Shown in pieces: positions 8,456-19,480 of a DNA stretch of 64,000 bases. The notes below the pieces were generated by a model. The model was not told where the DNA came from. It saw only the letters and a program-made list of their open reading frames with translations, and made no database searches. How positions within the stretch are numbered: the first letter of the stretch is position 1; every line of letters begins with the position of its first letter. A program made the translations under genes and the position numbers. The DNA is from Jiella endophytica. Lineage in GTDB: Bacteria; Pseudomonadota; Alphaproteobacteria; Rhizobiales; Rhizobiaceae. Location of the stretch: the NCBI RefSeq assembly GCF_004519335.1, contig NZ_SOZD01000007.1, positions 1 to 64,000 on the forward strand. The letters are read 5' to 3'.

Positions 8456-9442
8456 TCAGAACGCCATCCGCCGGTCGAGATCGCCGAGCGGCGCGGCGGC
8501 GGTGAGAGCCGATCGGGCGGCCTCTGAATCCCGGTCCATCTGGGCGATCAGCGCTTCGACGCTGTCGAACTTTTCCTCACCGCGCAGGAAATCGAAGATC
8601 GAGACCTCGATCGCCTCGCCATAGAGGTCGCCGGAAAAGTCGAAGAGGAAGGTCTCGAACAGAGCTTCGCCGTCGTCGAAGGTCGGCCGGCGGCCGAAGC
8701 TCGCGACACCGTCACGCAGCGTCCCGTCGGCGCGGCGAACACGCACGGCGTAGATGCCGAATTTCAAAAGGGTGGCCGGGACGAGCGGGATGTTCGCCGT
8801 CGGATAGCCGAGGGTGCGGCCGAGCTTCTGGCCGGCCTGCACGCTGCCGCCGATCGTCCAGCGATAACCGAGCAGGTGGGCGGCCTCAGACACGTCGCCC
8901 TTTTCCAGAAGCGCGCGGATGCGGCTGGACGAGATCGTCTCGCCGCCGGCGTCCTTCAACGCCGGAACGAGGGTCGCGCCGAAGCCGTGGCGCTCGCCGG
9001 CGGCCACCAGCGTCGTCGGCGTGCCGCCGCGCTTGCGGCCATAATGGAAATCGAAGCCGGCGACGACATGGGCGGCGCCCAGCCAGTCGACCAGCACCGT
9101 CGCGACGAAGGCCTCCGGCTCGATGCCGGCGAAGGTCCTGTCGAAGGCCTGCTCGACCACCGCGTCGAAACCGAGGGCGTCGATGAGCCTTGCCCGGATC
9201 GGCGCCGGCGTCAGCCGCGGGACCGGGTGGTCGGGATCGAAGACGGTGCGCGGATGCGGCTCGAAGGTCAGGCAGATCAGCGGCCGTCCCTCTGCCCGGG
9301 CGATCTCGCGGGCCGTGCCCAGCACCGCCTGATGGCCGCGATGGACACCATCGAAATTGCCGATGGCGACGACGCCGCCGCGAAGGCGCGGCGGCAGCGC
9401 CTCGCCGCCGACGAGGCGGGCAAAGGCAGCCGGCTGGCTCAT
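8456..9442 (-). CDS. ribF: Bifunctional riboflavin kinase / FAD synthetase
   Basis: Phosphorylates riboflavin to FMN and adenylylates FMN to FAD. The 328-residue length is typical. The N-terminal nucleotidyltransferase domain has the GNFDGVHRGHQ signature (residues 28-38) and the ISSSRIRALL motif that ends it. The C-terminal kinase domain follows with GRTLGYPTANI and the FDDGEALFETFLFDF segment. Its start codon overlaps the stop of the upstream HAD hydrolase gene by 4 bp (ATGA), which suggests translational coupling. ileS follows 234 bp downstream on the same strand. I saw no FMN-riboswitch-like leader in front of it. Confidence 0.95.
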   Translation of the reverse strand: MSQPAAFARLVGGEALPPRLRGGVVAIGNFDGVHRGHQAVLGTAREIARAEGRPLICLTFEPHPRTVFDPDHPVPRLTPAPIRARLIDALGFDAVVEQAFDRTFAGIEPEAFVATVLVDWLGAAHVVAGFDFHYGRKRGGTPTTLVAAGERHGFGATLVPALKDAGGETISSSRIRALLEKGDVSEAAHLLGYRWTIGGSVQAGQKLGRTLGYPTANIPLVPATLLKFGIYAVRVRRADGTLRDGVASFGRRPTFDDGEALFETFLFDFSGDLYGEAIEVSIFDFLRGEEKFDSVEALIAQMDRDSEAARSALTAAAPLGDLDRRMAF

Positions 9443-10296
9443 CCGAGCGCCGCCATGAAATAGTTCGCCGCAAGGCCTTTTTCGGCAAGCACCCCGCCGA
9501 CGGCCGCAGGATCCTCCGGCCGGTTGCCGAAATCCTTGCCATGGATGCCGCCGGTGATCAGCAGAACGTCGACTCCGGCGTCGTTGGCGCCCTTGATGTC
9601 GGTTGCGAGCCCGTCGCCGATGGCGAGAATCCGCGTCGTCTCGCCCGCGCCGACCAGTCGCCTCGCCTCGGCGTAGATCGGCGGATAGGGCTTGCCGGCC
9701 ATCAGGACGCGGCCACCAGCCTCCTCATAGGCCCGGGCGACGGCGCCGGCGCAATAGACCAGCTTCTCGCCGCGATGGACGACGATGTCGGGATTGGCGC
9801 AGACCATCGGCAGGTCGTTGCGGCGGAAGGCGGCAATGAGGTCGCGATAGTCCTCGGGCGTCTCGATCTCGTCGTCGAAGAGCCCGGTGGCGATGACCGC
9901 CCTCGCCTTCTCGGGATCCTGCGTCCGGGTGACCGGCAGGCCATCGAAGAGGTCGACGTCGCGCGCCGGGCCGATGTGGAACACCGGCGCTTCCGCCTGG
10001 CCGATCAGCGCCCGCGTCACGTCGCCGGAGGTGACGATCGCGTCATAGGCCTCGCGCGAGAAGCCGAAGGAGTCGAGCTGCGCGGTCACCCCCGCCGCCT
10101 GGCGCGGGGCGTTGGTGATCAGCGCCACCCTGGTGCCGCCGGTGCGCGCGGCGCTGAGCGCCCGCTCGGCCGCCGGATGCTTGGCGAGACCGTCATGCAC
10201 CACTCCCCAGATGTCGCAGAGGATCGCGTCGTAGCCGCCTGCCACCTCGGCGAGCTCATCGATCCGACGAGGGAAGGCGTGCGCTGTGTCCAGCAT
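9439..10296 (-). CDS. HAD-superfamily hydrolase, TIGR01459 type (NagD-like phosphatase)
   Basis: A 285-residue HAD phosphatase. Motif I is CDIWGVVHDG with the nucleophile D28, and motif IV is GDGLATDIKGANDAG near the C-terminus, together with the NagD-like cap pattern. The family hydrolyses small phosphate esters; the substrate of this subgroup is not known to me. I place the start at the ATG at 10296 (MLDTAHAFPRRIDELAE). The frame is open to 10554, but the extra residues are compositionally odd and lie in the groES promoter region. It overlaps ribF by 4 bp, and the HAD-ribF-ileS order recurs in Rhizobiales. Confidence 0.88.
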   Translation of the reverse strand: MLDTAHAFPRRIDELAEVAGGYDAILCDIWGVVHDGLAKHPAAERALSAARTGGTRVALITNAPRQAAGVTAQLDSFGFSREAYDAIVTSGDVTRALIGQAEAPVFHIGPARDVDLFDGLPVTRTQDPEKARAVIATGLFDDEIETPEDYRDLIAAFRRNDLPMVCANPDIVVHRGEKLVYCAGAVARAYEEAGGRVLMAGKPYPPIYAEARRLVGAGETTRILAIGDGLATDIKGANDAGVDVLLITGGIHGKDFGNRPEDPAAVGGVLAEKGLAANYFMAALG

Positions 10297-10380
10297 TAAC
10301 TGTTCCCGGCAAATTGGCGTTTCGGGGTTGAAACTCGTCTGGAGGCGATAGAGATGAGGGGCGGGACGGTCAAGCCGGCC

Positions 10381-10410
10381 ACCGCCGGCCACCGCCGGCA
10401 ACCGCCGGCA
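10381..10410. repeat. Short tandem repeat ACCGCCGGCM, three copies
   Basis: Three consecutive decamers (ACCGCCGGCC, ACCGCCGGCA, ACCGCCGGCA) lie between the HAD gene and the groES promoter, flanked by partial copies. No function is apparent. Confidence 0.7.
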
Positions 10411-10539
10411 CCGGTCGGCGTCGGCCGTAGAGGCCAGGGCGCCGGCACCTTCGGCCGGAGCTTTCGCGCCGACTTCCGCGGCCGGCTGCGGACATGGCGA
10501 AGACGGCCCGTTGCGCGACGAAAATTCCGCGTCCGCCCC

Positions 10540-10569
10540 TTGACACTCGGCCACCGCAATCGCTAGTTA
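10540..10569 (+). promoter_or_regulatory. Probable groESL promoter
   Basis: TTGACA at 10540-10545 is followed after 18 bp by TAGTTA at 10564-10569, and the CIRCE operator begins 7 bp later. The -35 match is perfect and the -10 match partial. The placement, with CIRCE over the expected transcription start, fits HrcA-repressed groESL operons of alphaproteobacteria. Confidence 0.65.
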
Positions 10570-10576
10570 GCCGCCG

Positions 10577-10603
10577 TTAGCACTCCCCTCGAGTGAGTGC
10601 TAA
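10577..10603. promoter_or_regulatory. CIRCE operator (HrcA binding site)
   Basis: TTAGCACTC at 10577-10585, a 9-bp spacer and GAGTGCTAA at 10595-10603 form a perfect match to the CIRCE consensus. HrcA should repress groESL here until heat or misfolded protein titrates GroEL away. hrcA itself is not in the window. Confidence 0.96.
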
Positions 10604-10666
10604 CACCAGATTGGCCGGGCACTCGCGAAGGCCCGGCGTTTCGTCCAACGAAGGGTTCAAACGAAC

Positions 10667-10963
10667 ATGGCAGCTGTGAACTTCCGTCCCCTGCACGACC
10701 GCGTCGTGGTTCGCCGGGTGGAGTCCGAAGCCAAGACCGCCGGCGGCATCATCATTCCGGACACCGCGAAGGAAAAGCCGCAGGAAGGCGAGATCGTCGC
10801 CGTCGGCTCCGGCGCGCGCGACGATTCCGGCAAGGTCGTTCCGCTCGACGTCAAGGAAGGCGACCGCGTCCTCTTCGGCAAGTGGTCCGGCACCGAGGTC
10901 AAGCTGAACGGCGAAGACCTCCTGATCATGAAAGAGTCCGACATCATGGGCGTCGTCGCCTGA
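10667..10963 (+). CDS. groES: Co-chaperonin GroES
   Basis: The 98-residue heptameric lid of the GroEL chaperonin. The sequence begins [19 protein letters not shown] and contains the mobile-loop region [20 protein letters not shown] and the [12 protein letters not shown] turn. It is cytoplasmic and caps the folding chamber in an ATP-dependent cycle. It is the first gene of the CIRCE-controlled operon; groEL follows after 85 bp. Length and motifs are standard. Confidence 0.98.
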   Translation: MAAVNFRPLHDRVVVRRVESEAKTAGGIIIPDTAKEKPQEGEIVAVGSGARDDSGKVVPLDVKEGDRVLFGKWSGTEVKLNGEDLLIMKESDIMGVVA

Positions 10964-11000
10964 GGCGGCGCGACCAACGGACCGATCCACGAAACGATGA

Positions 11001-12891
<1,891 letters not shown>

Positions 12892-12936
12892 CTCCAAGTC
12901 TGTCCGACCACCGCTTCCCACAGAAGCACATCGATC

Positions 12937-12964
12937 AGGGCGGTCCTTCGGGGCCGCCCTTTTT
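12937..12964 (+). terminator. Rho-independent terminator of groESL
   Basis: AGGGCGG at 12937-12943 pairs with CCGCCCT at 12954-12960. The stem continues inward to a TTCG tetraloop at 12947-12950 and is followed by a run of five T. This is a textbook intrinsic terminator. Confidence 0.92.
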
Positions 12965-13135
12965 GCGTGTCGTGTGCCACCACGACAACCACGGACGCAA
13001 TCGCGCGAGGAAGCGGCCGCGGATACATCCCCGCTGTCACATTAAATCCCTGAGATAAAAGGGAACGCGGCGACGCGACCGGCGTTCTTCTGGCATCGGC
13101 CTGCCAATGTGGCAGGCTCAACGGAGCGAACGACA

Positions 13136-13324
13136 ATGGTCGACAAGAACGAAATCAAGGGCGCTGCCAAGGAACTCGGCGGCAAGGTCAAATCCGCGGC
13201 CGGACGCGCCACCGGCGACCGCGAGATGGAAGCCGACGGCAAGCTGGACCAGGTCGAGGGCAAGACCCAGAAGAACTACGGCAAGGTCAAGGACGCCGTG
13301 AAGGACCAGACCGGCGCGCACTGA
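13136..13324 (+). CDS. CsbD-like stress protein
   Basis: A 62-residue hydrophilic protein: MVDKNEIKGAAKELGGKVK, then a second lysine- and glutamate-rich half with GKLDQVEGKTQKNYGKVKD. This is the CsbD family pattern of small, abundant, stress-induced proteins of unknown biochemical role. I start at the ATG at 13136, preceded by a GGAG at about 13124; an in-frame upstream ATG would add nine residues unlike the family. It lies between two intrinsic terminators and is therefore probably a single-gene transcript. Confidence 0.9.
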   Translation: MVDKNEIKGAAKELGGKVKSAAGRATGDREMEADGKLDQVEGKTQKNYGKVKDAVKDQTGAH

Positions 13325-13347
13325 CGGCGCCAACAATCGGGCATGCC

Positions 13348-13377
13348 ACGGCCGCTCCGAAAGGAGCGGCCGTTTTC
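13348..13377 (+). terminator. Rho-independent terminator after the CsbD-like gene
   Basis: ACGGCCGCTCC at 13348-13358 pairs perfectly with GGAGCGGCCGT at 13363-13373 across a GAAA tetraloop, followed by TTTT. It lies 24 bp past the stop codon. Confidence 0.93.
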
Positions 13378-13616
13378 GTTGGCCATTCATCTGGCGGCTT
13401 CCTCGCCGGCCCGCCCCGACTTGAGGTAGCGGAGCAGAAACCGGCTCGAAGCGCCTCGGTAGGCCCTTGAGAGTCTGGATGAGAGGCAAACGCTCCAACA
13501 TCCTGATTCTGCGGATCGTGCCGTCAGAGCATCGGTCCGGCGCTTCGGACCCATGCCGCCGACGCGCGCAATGCCGGATGGCCGATCCGGCTAACGGTCC
13601 GTCGCAATGACGTCAC

Positions 13617-13644
13617 TTGCGATCGCCGCATAACCGTTTAATTT
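13617..13644 (+). promoter_or_regulatory. Possible promoter of the isoquinoline oxidoreductase operon
   Basis: TTGCGA at 13617-13622 and TAATTT at 13639-13644 are 16 bp apart and about 100 bp upstream of the first oxidoreductase gene. This is the only AT-rich patch in the 13378-13743 gap, which holds no gene. It rests on box resemblance alone. Confidence 0.35.
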
Positions 13645-13743
13645 GGAGCCGATCCAATCTTCGCCGTGTGAAGCCGGCCGGGCCCGTCGTCCGCCACAAG
13701 GCCGCCCCGCGAAGAACTCCACTACGGCACCAAGGAGGCGAAC

Positions 13744-14202
13744 GTGGTCACCTTCACCCTGAATGGCCAGGAAACGACGTTCGACGGCGATCCGGACACC
13801 CCCCTTCTGTGGGTCATCCGCGACGCCCAACGTCTGACCGGCACCAAATACGGCTGTGGCATCGCCCAGTGCGGCGCCTGCACGGTCCATGTCGACGGCT
13901 CGACGCGGCGTTCCTGCATCACCCCGATCTCCACCCTCGACGGCTCGAGCGTCACCACCATCGAGGGCCTCGAAGGCTCCGAGGCGGAGGCGATCCAGGC
14001 CGCGTGGCGGGCGATCGACGTGCCGCAATGCGGCTACTGCCAGTCCGGCCAGATCATGTCGGCGGTCTCGCTGCTGCAGTTCAATCCGGCGCCGAGCGAC
14101 GACGACATCGACGGGGCGATGGCCGGCAATATCTGCCGCTGCGCGACCTACAAGCGCATTCGCCAGGCGATCCACGACGCCGCCAAGACGCTGGAGGGCT
14201 GA
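13744..14202 (+). CDS. (2Fe-2S)-binding subunit of an isoquinoline 1-oxidoreductase-type molybdenum hydroxylase
   Basis: A 152-residue small subunit that passes electrons from the molybdenum site through two [2Fe-2S] clusters. The N-terminal plant-ferredoxin-type cluster motif is [15 protein letters not shown]. The second cluster motif is CGYCQSGQ followed by [10 protein letters not shown] in the C-terminal helical domain. This matches IorA and other aldehyde-oxidase-like small subunits. The large subunit starts 3 bp after the stop, and a di-haem cytochrome gene follows, so the three form an operon. The natural substrate (an N-heterocycle or an aldehyde) cannot be deduced. Confidence 0.9.
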   Translation: MVTFTLNGQETTFDGDPDTPLLWVIRDAQRLTGTKYGCGIAQCGACTVHVDGSTRRSCITPISTLDGSSVTTIEGLEGSEAEAIQAAWRAIDVPQCGYCQSGQIMSAVSLLQFNPAPSDDDIDGAMAGNICRCATYKRIRQAIHDAAKTLEG

Positions 14203-14205
14203 GCC

Positions 14206-16362
14206 ATGGGTATCCAGAACATCCGCCCGACCCGCCGCGCCTTCCTCGCCGGCAGCGGCCTCGTCATCGGCCTGACCCTCGTCGGCCGTCAGGCCGGCGC
14301 GGCCCTTCTGAAAGGCGCCCCGCAGGATGCACCCGGCGAGCAGGCGAAGCTCAACGCCTTCGTCCGCGTTGCCCCCGACGGTACCGTGACGGTGCTGTCG
14401 AAGCATCTCGAAATGGGCCAGGGGCCCTATACGGGCCTCACCACCATCGTCGCCGAGGAACTCGACGCCGACTGGTCGCAGATGCGCGTCGCGGCAGCGC
14501 CCGCCGACGACGACCTCTACAAGAACCTCGCCTTCGGCCTGCAAGGGACCGGCGGCTCGACCTCGATCGCCAATTCCTACGAGCAGCTGCGCAAGGCCGG
14601 CGCGACGGCGAAGGCGATGCTGGTTGCCGCGGCGGCCGACGCATGGGGCGTTCCGGCGGGCGAGATCACCGTCTCGGCGGGCCGCATCCGCCATGAAGGC
14701 AAGGGCAAGGAGGCCGGCTTCGGCGAGTTCGCCGACAAGGCCGCGACGATGGATGCACCGGCCGAGGTCAAGCTGAAGGACCCGAAGGACTTCGTGCTGA
14801 TCGGCAAGGACCGGCACAAGCTCGACACCGACGAGAAGACCAACGGCAAGGCGGTCTTCACCCTCGACGTCATGGCCGACGACATGCTGATCGCCATGGT
14901 CGCCCACTCGCCGCATTTCGGCGCGACGGTGAAGGGCTTCGACGACGGCGAGGCGCGCCGGATCAAGGGCGTCGTCGACGTCAAGCAGGTTCCCCAGGGC
15001 GTCGCGGTCTATGCCGAGAACACCTTCGCCGCGCTGAAGGGCCGCGCGGCTCTCCGCATCGACTGGGATCTCTCCAAGGCCGAGACCCGCTCCAGCCAGC
15101 GGATCTACGACGACTACCGGGCCGAGATGAAGGCCGATCCCTTCGAGGCGGCCAACAGGGGCGACGTCGGCGCGGCGATGTCGGCCGACGGCATCACCTC
15201 GATGGATGCCGAGATGGTCTTCCCCTTCCTTGCCCACGCCCCGATGGAGCCGCTCGACGCGGTCTTCGTCCCGGCCGAGGACGGCTCGATCGACTGCTAC
15301 AACGGCTCGCAGTTTCCCGGTCAGGACAAGGCGGCGATCGCCGAGATCTGCGGCGTCGACCCGTCGAAGGTCCGCATCAACGTCCAGCTCGCCGGCGGCT
15401 CCTTCGGCCGCCGGGCGCAGTTCGGCTCGCCCTACATGCGGGAGGCCGCGGCGGTCTTCAAGGCGTCCGGCATGAAGCGGCCGGTCAAGCACATGTGGAC
15501 CCGCGAGGACGACATTCGCGGCGGCTTCTACCGGCCGATCTATCTTCATTCGATCAAGGGCGCGATCGACCGCGACGGCAACATCACCGGCTGGGACCAC
15601 ACGATCGTCGGCCAGTCGATCATGCACAAGGACGAGCTCGACGACACCACCGTCGAGGGCACGGCCGACATGCCCTATCAGATCCCCAATCTCAGGGTGC
15701 TCGCCCACCAGCCGAAGCTCGGCGTGCCGGTGCTGTGGTGGCGCTCGGTCGGCCATACCCACACCGCCTTCGCCGTCGAGACCTTCCTCGACCGGCTGCT
15801 CGAGCGGGCCGGCAAGGACGCGGTCGAGGGCAGGCTGGCACTCCTGAAGGATTCGCCGCGCCATACCGGCGTCCTGAAGAAGGTCGCCGAGATCTCCGGC
15901 TGGGGCTCGCCCCCGCCGGAGGGGCGCCAGCGCGGCGTCGCGGTGCACAAGAGCTTCAACACCTATGTCGCGGAGGTCGCCGAGGTTTCGATCGGCGACG
16001 GCGGCATGCCCAAGGTTCACAAGGTCTGGTGCGCGGTCGATTGCGGCGTCGCCGTCAATCCGAACATCATCCACGCCCAGATGGAGGGCGGCATCGGCTA
16101 CGGCCTCGGCGCGATCCTCTTCGACGCCATCGATCTCGGCGACGGCGGCGCGGTGGTGCAGTCGAATTTCGACGACTACCGCTCGCTGCGCATCAACGAG
16201 ATGCCCGACGTCGAGGTGGCGATCATCCCGTCGAGCGAAGCGCCGACGGGCGTCGGCGAGCCGGGCGTACCACCGATCGGCCCTGCCGTCGCCAATGCCT
16301 GGCGCCGGCTGACCGGCCAGCCCGTCCAGCGGCTGCCGATGACGAACGGGCTGCTCTCCTGA
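14206..16362 (+). CDS. Molybdopterin-binding subunit of an isoquinoline 1-oxidoreductase-type hydroxylase
   Basis: A 718-residue catalytic subunit of the xanthine oxidase superfamily. It binds molybdopterin cytosine dinucleotide and hydroxylates its substrate with water-derived oxygen. A twin-arginine signal with hydrophobic core ([18 protein letters not shown]) suggests export to the periplasm together with its small partner. Cofactor and active-site patterns include [11 protein letters not shown] and [17 protein letters not shown], whose glutamate corresponds to the catalytic base of the family. The IorB type lacks a separate FAD subunit, consistent with electrons leaving through the downstream cytochrome. 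The maturation (XdhC-type) gene is not in the window. Confidence 0.9.
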   Translation: MGIQNIRPTRRAFLAGSGLVIGLTLVGRQAGAALLKGAPQDAPGEQAKLNAFVRVAPDGTVTVLSKHLEMGQGPYTGLTTIVAEELDADWSQMRVAAAPADDDLYKNLAFGLQGTGGSTSIANSYEQLRKAGATAKAMLVAAAADAWGVPAGEITVSAGRIRHEGKGKEAGFGEFADKAATMDAPAEVKLKDPKDFVLIGKDRHKLDTDEKTNGKAVFTLDVMADDMLIAMVAHSPHFGATVKGFDDGEARRIKGVVDVKQVPQGVAVYAENTFAALKGRAALRIDWDLSKAETRSSQRIYDDYRAEMKADPFEAANRGDVGAAMSADGITSMDAEMVFPFLAHAPMEPLDAVFVPAEDGSIDCYNGSQFPGQDKAAIAEICGVDPSKVRINVQLAGGSFGRRAQFGSPYMREAAAVFKASGMKRPVKHMWTREDDIRGGFYRPIYLHSIKGAIDRDGNITGWDHTIVGQSIMHKDELDDTTVEGTADMPYQIPNLRVLAHQPKLGVPVLWWRSVGHTHTAFAVETFLDRLLERAGKDAVEGRLALLKDSPRHTGVLKKVAEISGWGSPPPEGRQRGVAVHKSFNTYVAEVAEVSIGDGGMPKVHKVWCAVDCGVAVNPNIIHAQMEGGIGYGLGAILFDAIDLGDGGAVVQSNFDDYRSLRINEMPDVEVAIIPSSEAPTGVGEPGVPPIGPAVANAWRRLTGQPVQRLPMTNGLLS

Positions 16363-16386
16363 CCGGCGGCCCGATCGGACGTCGTG

Positions 16387-16417
16387 ACGGGCGCGCGGAC
16401 AAAACCCGCGCCCGTCA
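16387..16417 (+). other. Intercistronic hairpin between the hydroxylase and cytochrome genes
   Basis: GACGGGCGCG at 16387-16396 pairs perfectly with CGCGCCCGTC at 16408-16417 across an 11-base loop. There is no T-run, so it is more likely to set the ratio of upstream to downstream message than to end transcription fully. Confidence 0.5.
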
Positions 16418-16475
16418 TGTTCCGGTCGCAGGACCGGGCGAGGTTGCCAGAGACGACAGAGAATTCAGGATCACG

Positions 16476-17168
16476 ATGCGGAACCAGACACGAGCCGGGC
16501 TCATTCGCGCAGCGCTTATCGCCACCAGCCTCGCGCTGCCGCTGGCGGCGGGCGCCCAGGACCGGGCTCCGGAAGCGCCGGCGCCTTCGACGCCTGCCCT
16601 GCCCCAGAACGACCAGAACCAGGCGAAGAGCCTGAAGAGCGTCGCCGACTTCGACAACATCGCCGACGAGACCGAGCGCTCGATCGCGATCTTCCAGGAA
16701 ACCGGCAAGGTTCTCCTCAATCCGCGCTGCGTCAACTGCCATCCGGCCGGCGACCGTCCGCTGCAGGGCATGGACATGCATCTCCACCAGCCGCCGGTGC
16801 AGCGCGGCGACGCCGACTTCGGCATGCCGGGGATGATGTGCAACACCTGCCACGGCCCGAAGAACGCCCCGGTCGTCGCCCAGAGCGACAACATCAAGTC
16901 GATCCCGGGCAATCCGAACTGGCACCTCGCACCGATCGAGATGGCCTGGCAGGGCCGCTCGCTCGGCGACATCTGCCGGCAGATCAAGGACCAGGACCGC
17001 AACGGCGGCAAGACCCTGGCCGAGCTCGTCGAGCACATGGCGAGCGACGACCTCGTCGGCTGGGGCTGGCATCCGGGCAAGGGCCGCGAGCCGGTGCCGG
17101 GCACCCAGAAGCAGTTCGGCGAGCTCTACAAGGCCTGGGCCGCCACCGGGGCGCACTGCCCGGACTGA
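16476..17168 (+). CDS. Exported di-haem cytochrome c, probable electron acceptor of the upstream hydroxylase
   Basis: A 230-residue protein with a Sec signal peptide ([20 protein letters not shown], cleavage near AGAQ). Two covalent haem sites are visible: CVNCH about 85 residues in and CNTCH about 40 residues later. The start is the ATG at 16476, with AGGA just upstream. Placed directly after the molybdenum hydroxylase genes, it likely takes electrons from the [2Fe-2S] subunit in the periplasm and hands them to the respiratory chain. Whether the C-terminal conserved histidines and methionines are axial ligands cannot be told by eye. Confidence 0.85.
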   Translation: MRNQTRAGLIRAALIATSLALPLAAGAQDRAPEAPAPSTPALPQNDQNQAKSLKSVADFDNIADETERSIAIFQETGKVLLNPRCVNCHPAGDRPLQGMDMHLHQPPVQRGDADFGMPGMMCNTCHGPKNAPVVAQSDNIKSIPGNPNWHLAPIEMAWQGRSLGDICRQIKDQDRNGGKTLAELVEHMASDDLVGWGWHPGKGREPVPGTQKQFGELYKAWAATGAHCPD

Positions 17169-17172
17169 CGCG

Positions 17173-17654
17173 GCGGGGGTGCTTTTGCCCTGTCAGGCCA
17201 CGCGGCAGCGGTCTTGAAAGGCGCGTCATCCTCGGCCTTGTGCCGAGGATCTCCTGCGGCTAGCCGCATCCGATCCGGCGGCGGAGGGGCGTTGGCGTCG
17301 GTTCATCGTTCGTTGGCACAGCCTCGGAAAGCCTCGCCCGCGGGTTGTGACGAGGAAAGGCGTCAAGGTCATCGCTTCACCGGCGATCCGTCGCCGTCGC
17401 CGATCCATCGCTTCGCCGGCAGTAGATCCTCGGCACAAGGCCGAGGATGACGAAGGGGGTATGTCGTCGGCTTGTCCGGCAACCTATTGGCCATCGGGAC
17501 AAGCACGGCCTCATTCTTGGCCTCGTGCCCGAGAATCCAGAACTCGTCGAGCACCGGTCGGTTGCGGCTGTGACAGCCGGCTATGAGGGGTAGTCGAGTT
17601 GAGATGCGGCGGCAACCGCCCCTGGATTCTCGGCACAAGGCCGAGAATGACGAT
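17173..17654. repeat. Composite repeat unit 1
   Basis: Block A is at 17224-17252 and its reverse complement B at 17424-17452; blocks C and D are at 17511-17540 and 17622-17650. Between A and B is one copy of the short motif ATCGCTTCAYCGGYGRTCCGTCGC. The unit begins with GCGGGGGTGCTTTTGCCCTG, the segment that joins every unit to the next. Confidence 0.85.
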
Positions 17655-18192
17655 GCGGGGGGTGCTTTCGCCCTTTCAGGCCACGCGTAAGCGGTCATGC
17701 CAAACGCGGCGTCATCCTCGGCCTCGTGCCGAGGATCTACTGGAGGCGGCCACATCCGATCCGGCGGCGGAGGGGCGTTGGCGTCGGTTCATCGTTCGCT
17801 GGCACAGCCACGGACTTCCTCGCCCGTCGGCTTGGCCGAGGAATGGCGTCACGGTCATCGCTTCATCGGCGGTCCGTCGCTGTCGTCGATCCATCGCCTC
17901 ATCGGCGGTCCATTGCCTTCACCTTCATCGCTTCATCGGTGGTCCGTCGCCGATCCATCGCTTCGCCGGCAGTAGATCCTCGGCACAAGGCCGAGGATGA
18001 CGAAGCGGGGATGTCGTCGGCTTGCCCGGCAGCCCGGCGGCCATTGGGCCAGGCACGGCCTCATGCCCGAGAATCCAGAAATCGTCGAGCACCGGTCGGC
18101 TCGGCTGTGACAGCCGGCTATGAGGGGTGGTCGAGTTGAGATGCGGCGGAAACCGCCCCTGGATTCTCGGGACGGGGCCCGAGAATGACGAT
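17655..18192. repeat. Composite repeat unit 2
   Basis: Block A is at 17710-17738 and B at 17974-18002. The short motif between them is present about three times, which explains the longer unit. Block C is shortened (it lacks the TCATTCTTGG part, near 18056-18076) and D lies at about 18159-18188 in a GGGACGGGGCCC variant. Confidence 0.85.
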
Positions 18193-18920
18193 GCGGGGGT
18201 GATCTCGCCCTGTCCGGCCACGCGTAAGCGGTCATGCCAAACGCGGCGTCATCCTCGGCCTCGTGCCGAGGATCTACTGCGGCTGGCCGCATCCGATCCG
18301 GTGGCGGAGAGGCGTTGGCGTCGGTTCATCGTTCGTCGGCACAGCCTCGGAAAGCCTCGCGCGTCGGCTCGGCCGAGGAAAGGCGTCACGGTCATCGCTT
18401 CATCGGTGGTCCGTCGCTGTCGCGGGTCTATCGCGTCATCGACGGTCCATCGCCGTCACCGTCATTGCTTCACCGGCGGTCCGTCGTCGTCACGGGTCCA
18501 TCGCTTCGCCGGCAGTAGATCCTCGGCACAAGGCCGAGGATGACGAGGCGGGTATGTCGTCGGCTTGTCCGGCAACCTATTGGCCATCGGGACAGGCACG
18601 GCCTCATCCTCGGCCTCATGCCCGAGGATGACGAAGCGTTGGGGACTGCGGGCGCCCGGCCGAGCCCGCGACGGCCGCCGAGGCATCGACAGAGCTGCGG
18701 GATTGCGCGACCCGGTCCCCGATATTGCCTTCAACGCCGGAGTACGGTGCGCCGATCCACAACCGCGGCGTCATTCTCGGGCCTCGTGCCGAGAATCCAG
18801 AAATCGTCGAGCACCGGTCGGTTCGGTTGCGGCTGCGACAGCCGGTTTTGAGGGGTGGTCGAGGTGAGATGCGGCGGCAACCGCCCCTGGATTCTCGGGA
18901 CGGGGCCCGAGAATGACGAT
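18193..18920. repeat. Composite repeat unit 3, with an extra ~134-bp segment
   Basis: Block A is at 18247-18275 and B at 18517-18545, with about three short motifs between. After a first C-like block (18603-18634) come about 134 bases (18635-18768) absent from the other units; block C then appears again at 18769-18800. This unit is therefore interrupted or partly duplicated. Confidence 0.85.
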
Positions 18921-19396
18921 GCGTTGAGGTCTGCGCCCTGTCAGGCCACGCAGCAGCGGTCATGCCAAACGCGGCGTCATCCTTGGCCTTGTGCCGAGGA
19001 TCTGCTGCGGCTGGCCGCATCCGATCCGGTGGCGGAGAGGCGTTGGCGTCGGTTCATCGATCGTTGGCACAGCCTCGGACTGCCTTGCCTGTCGGCTTGG
19101 CCGAGGAAAGGCGTCACGGTCATCGCTTCATCGGTGGTCCGTTGCCGATCCATCGCTTCGCCGGCAGTAGATCCTCGGCACAAGGCCGAGGATGACGAAG
19201 CGGGGATGTCGTCGGCTTGTCCGGCAGCCCGTCGGCCGTCGGGACAAGCACGGCCTCATTCTTGGCCTCATGCCGAGAATCCAGAAATCGCCGAGTACCG
19301 GTCGGTTCGGCTGCGACAGCCGGCTATGAGGGTAGCCGAGTTGAGATGCGGCGGAAACCGCCCCTGGATTCTCGGCACAAGGCCGAGAATGACGAA
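18921..19396. repeat. Composite repeat unit 4
   Basis: Block A is at 18975-19003, with one base changed (CCTTGG for CCTCGG), and B at 19169-19197; a single short motif lies between them. C and D follow, D ending near 19394. A partial joining segment (GCGGGTATGTCTGCGCCTTG) runs to about 19442, where unique sequence resumes before the next gene's stop codon. Confidence 0.85.
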
Positions 19397-19480
19397 GCGG
19401 GTATGTCTGCGCCTTGTCCGGCAGCCCGTCGGCCGTCATGCCGGGCGCGGTGTCGTCCCCGGCGAGGCGGGAGCTTCGTA

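Larger units (their letters stand above)
17169..19480. repeat. Tandem array of four composite inverted-repeat units, no genes
   Basis: This 2.3-kb stretch between the cytochrome gene and the helix-hairpin-helix gene holds four tandem copies of a composite unit. Each unit carries a 29-base element CGTCATCCTCGGCCTTG + TGCCGAGGATCT (block A). Its exact reverse complement (block B) lies 200-290 bases further on. A second, related inverted pair follows (blocks C and D, with TTCTCGG in place of TCCTCGG). A-block starts are at 17224, 17710, 18247 and 18975. Open frames of up to 250 codons cross the array but are translations of the repeats. Similar A-B doublets occur singly at 30428-30547 and 35073-35210. 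Confidence 0.9.

Noticed and set aside
13591..16074. 827-codon minus-strand frame
   Set aside because: It is antisense to the molybdenum hydroxylase genes, which carry complete cofactor motifs.
17169..19480. Possible CRISPR array
   Set aside because: Repeats are about 500-700 bp composites, not 25-40 bp repeats with unique spacers, and there are no cas genes.
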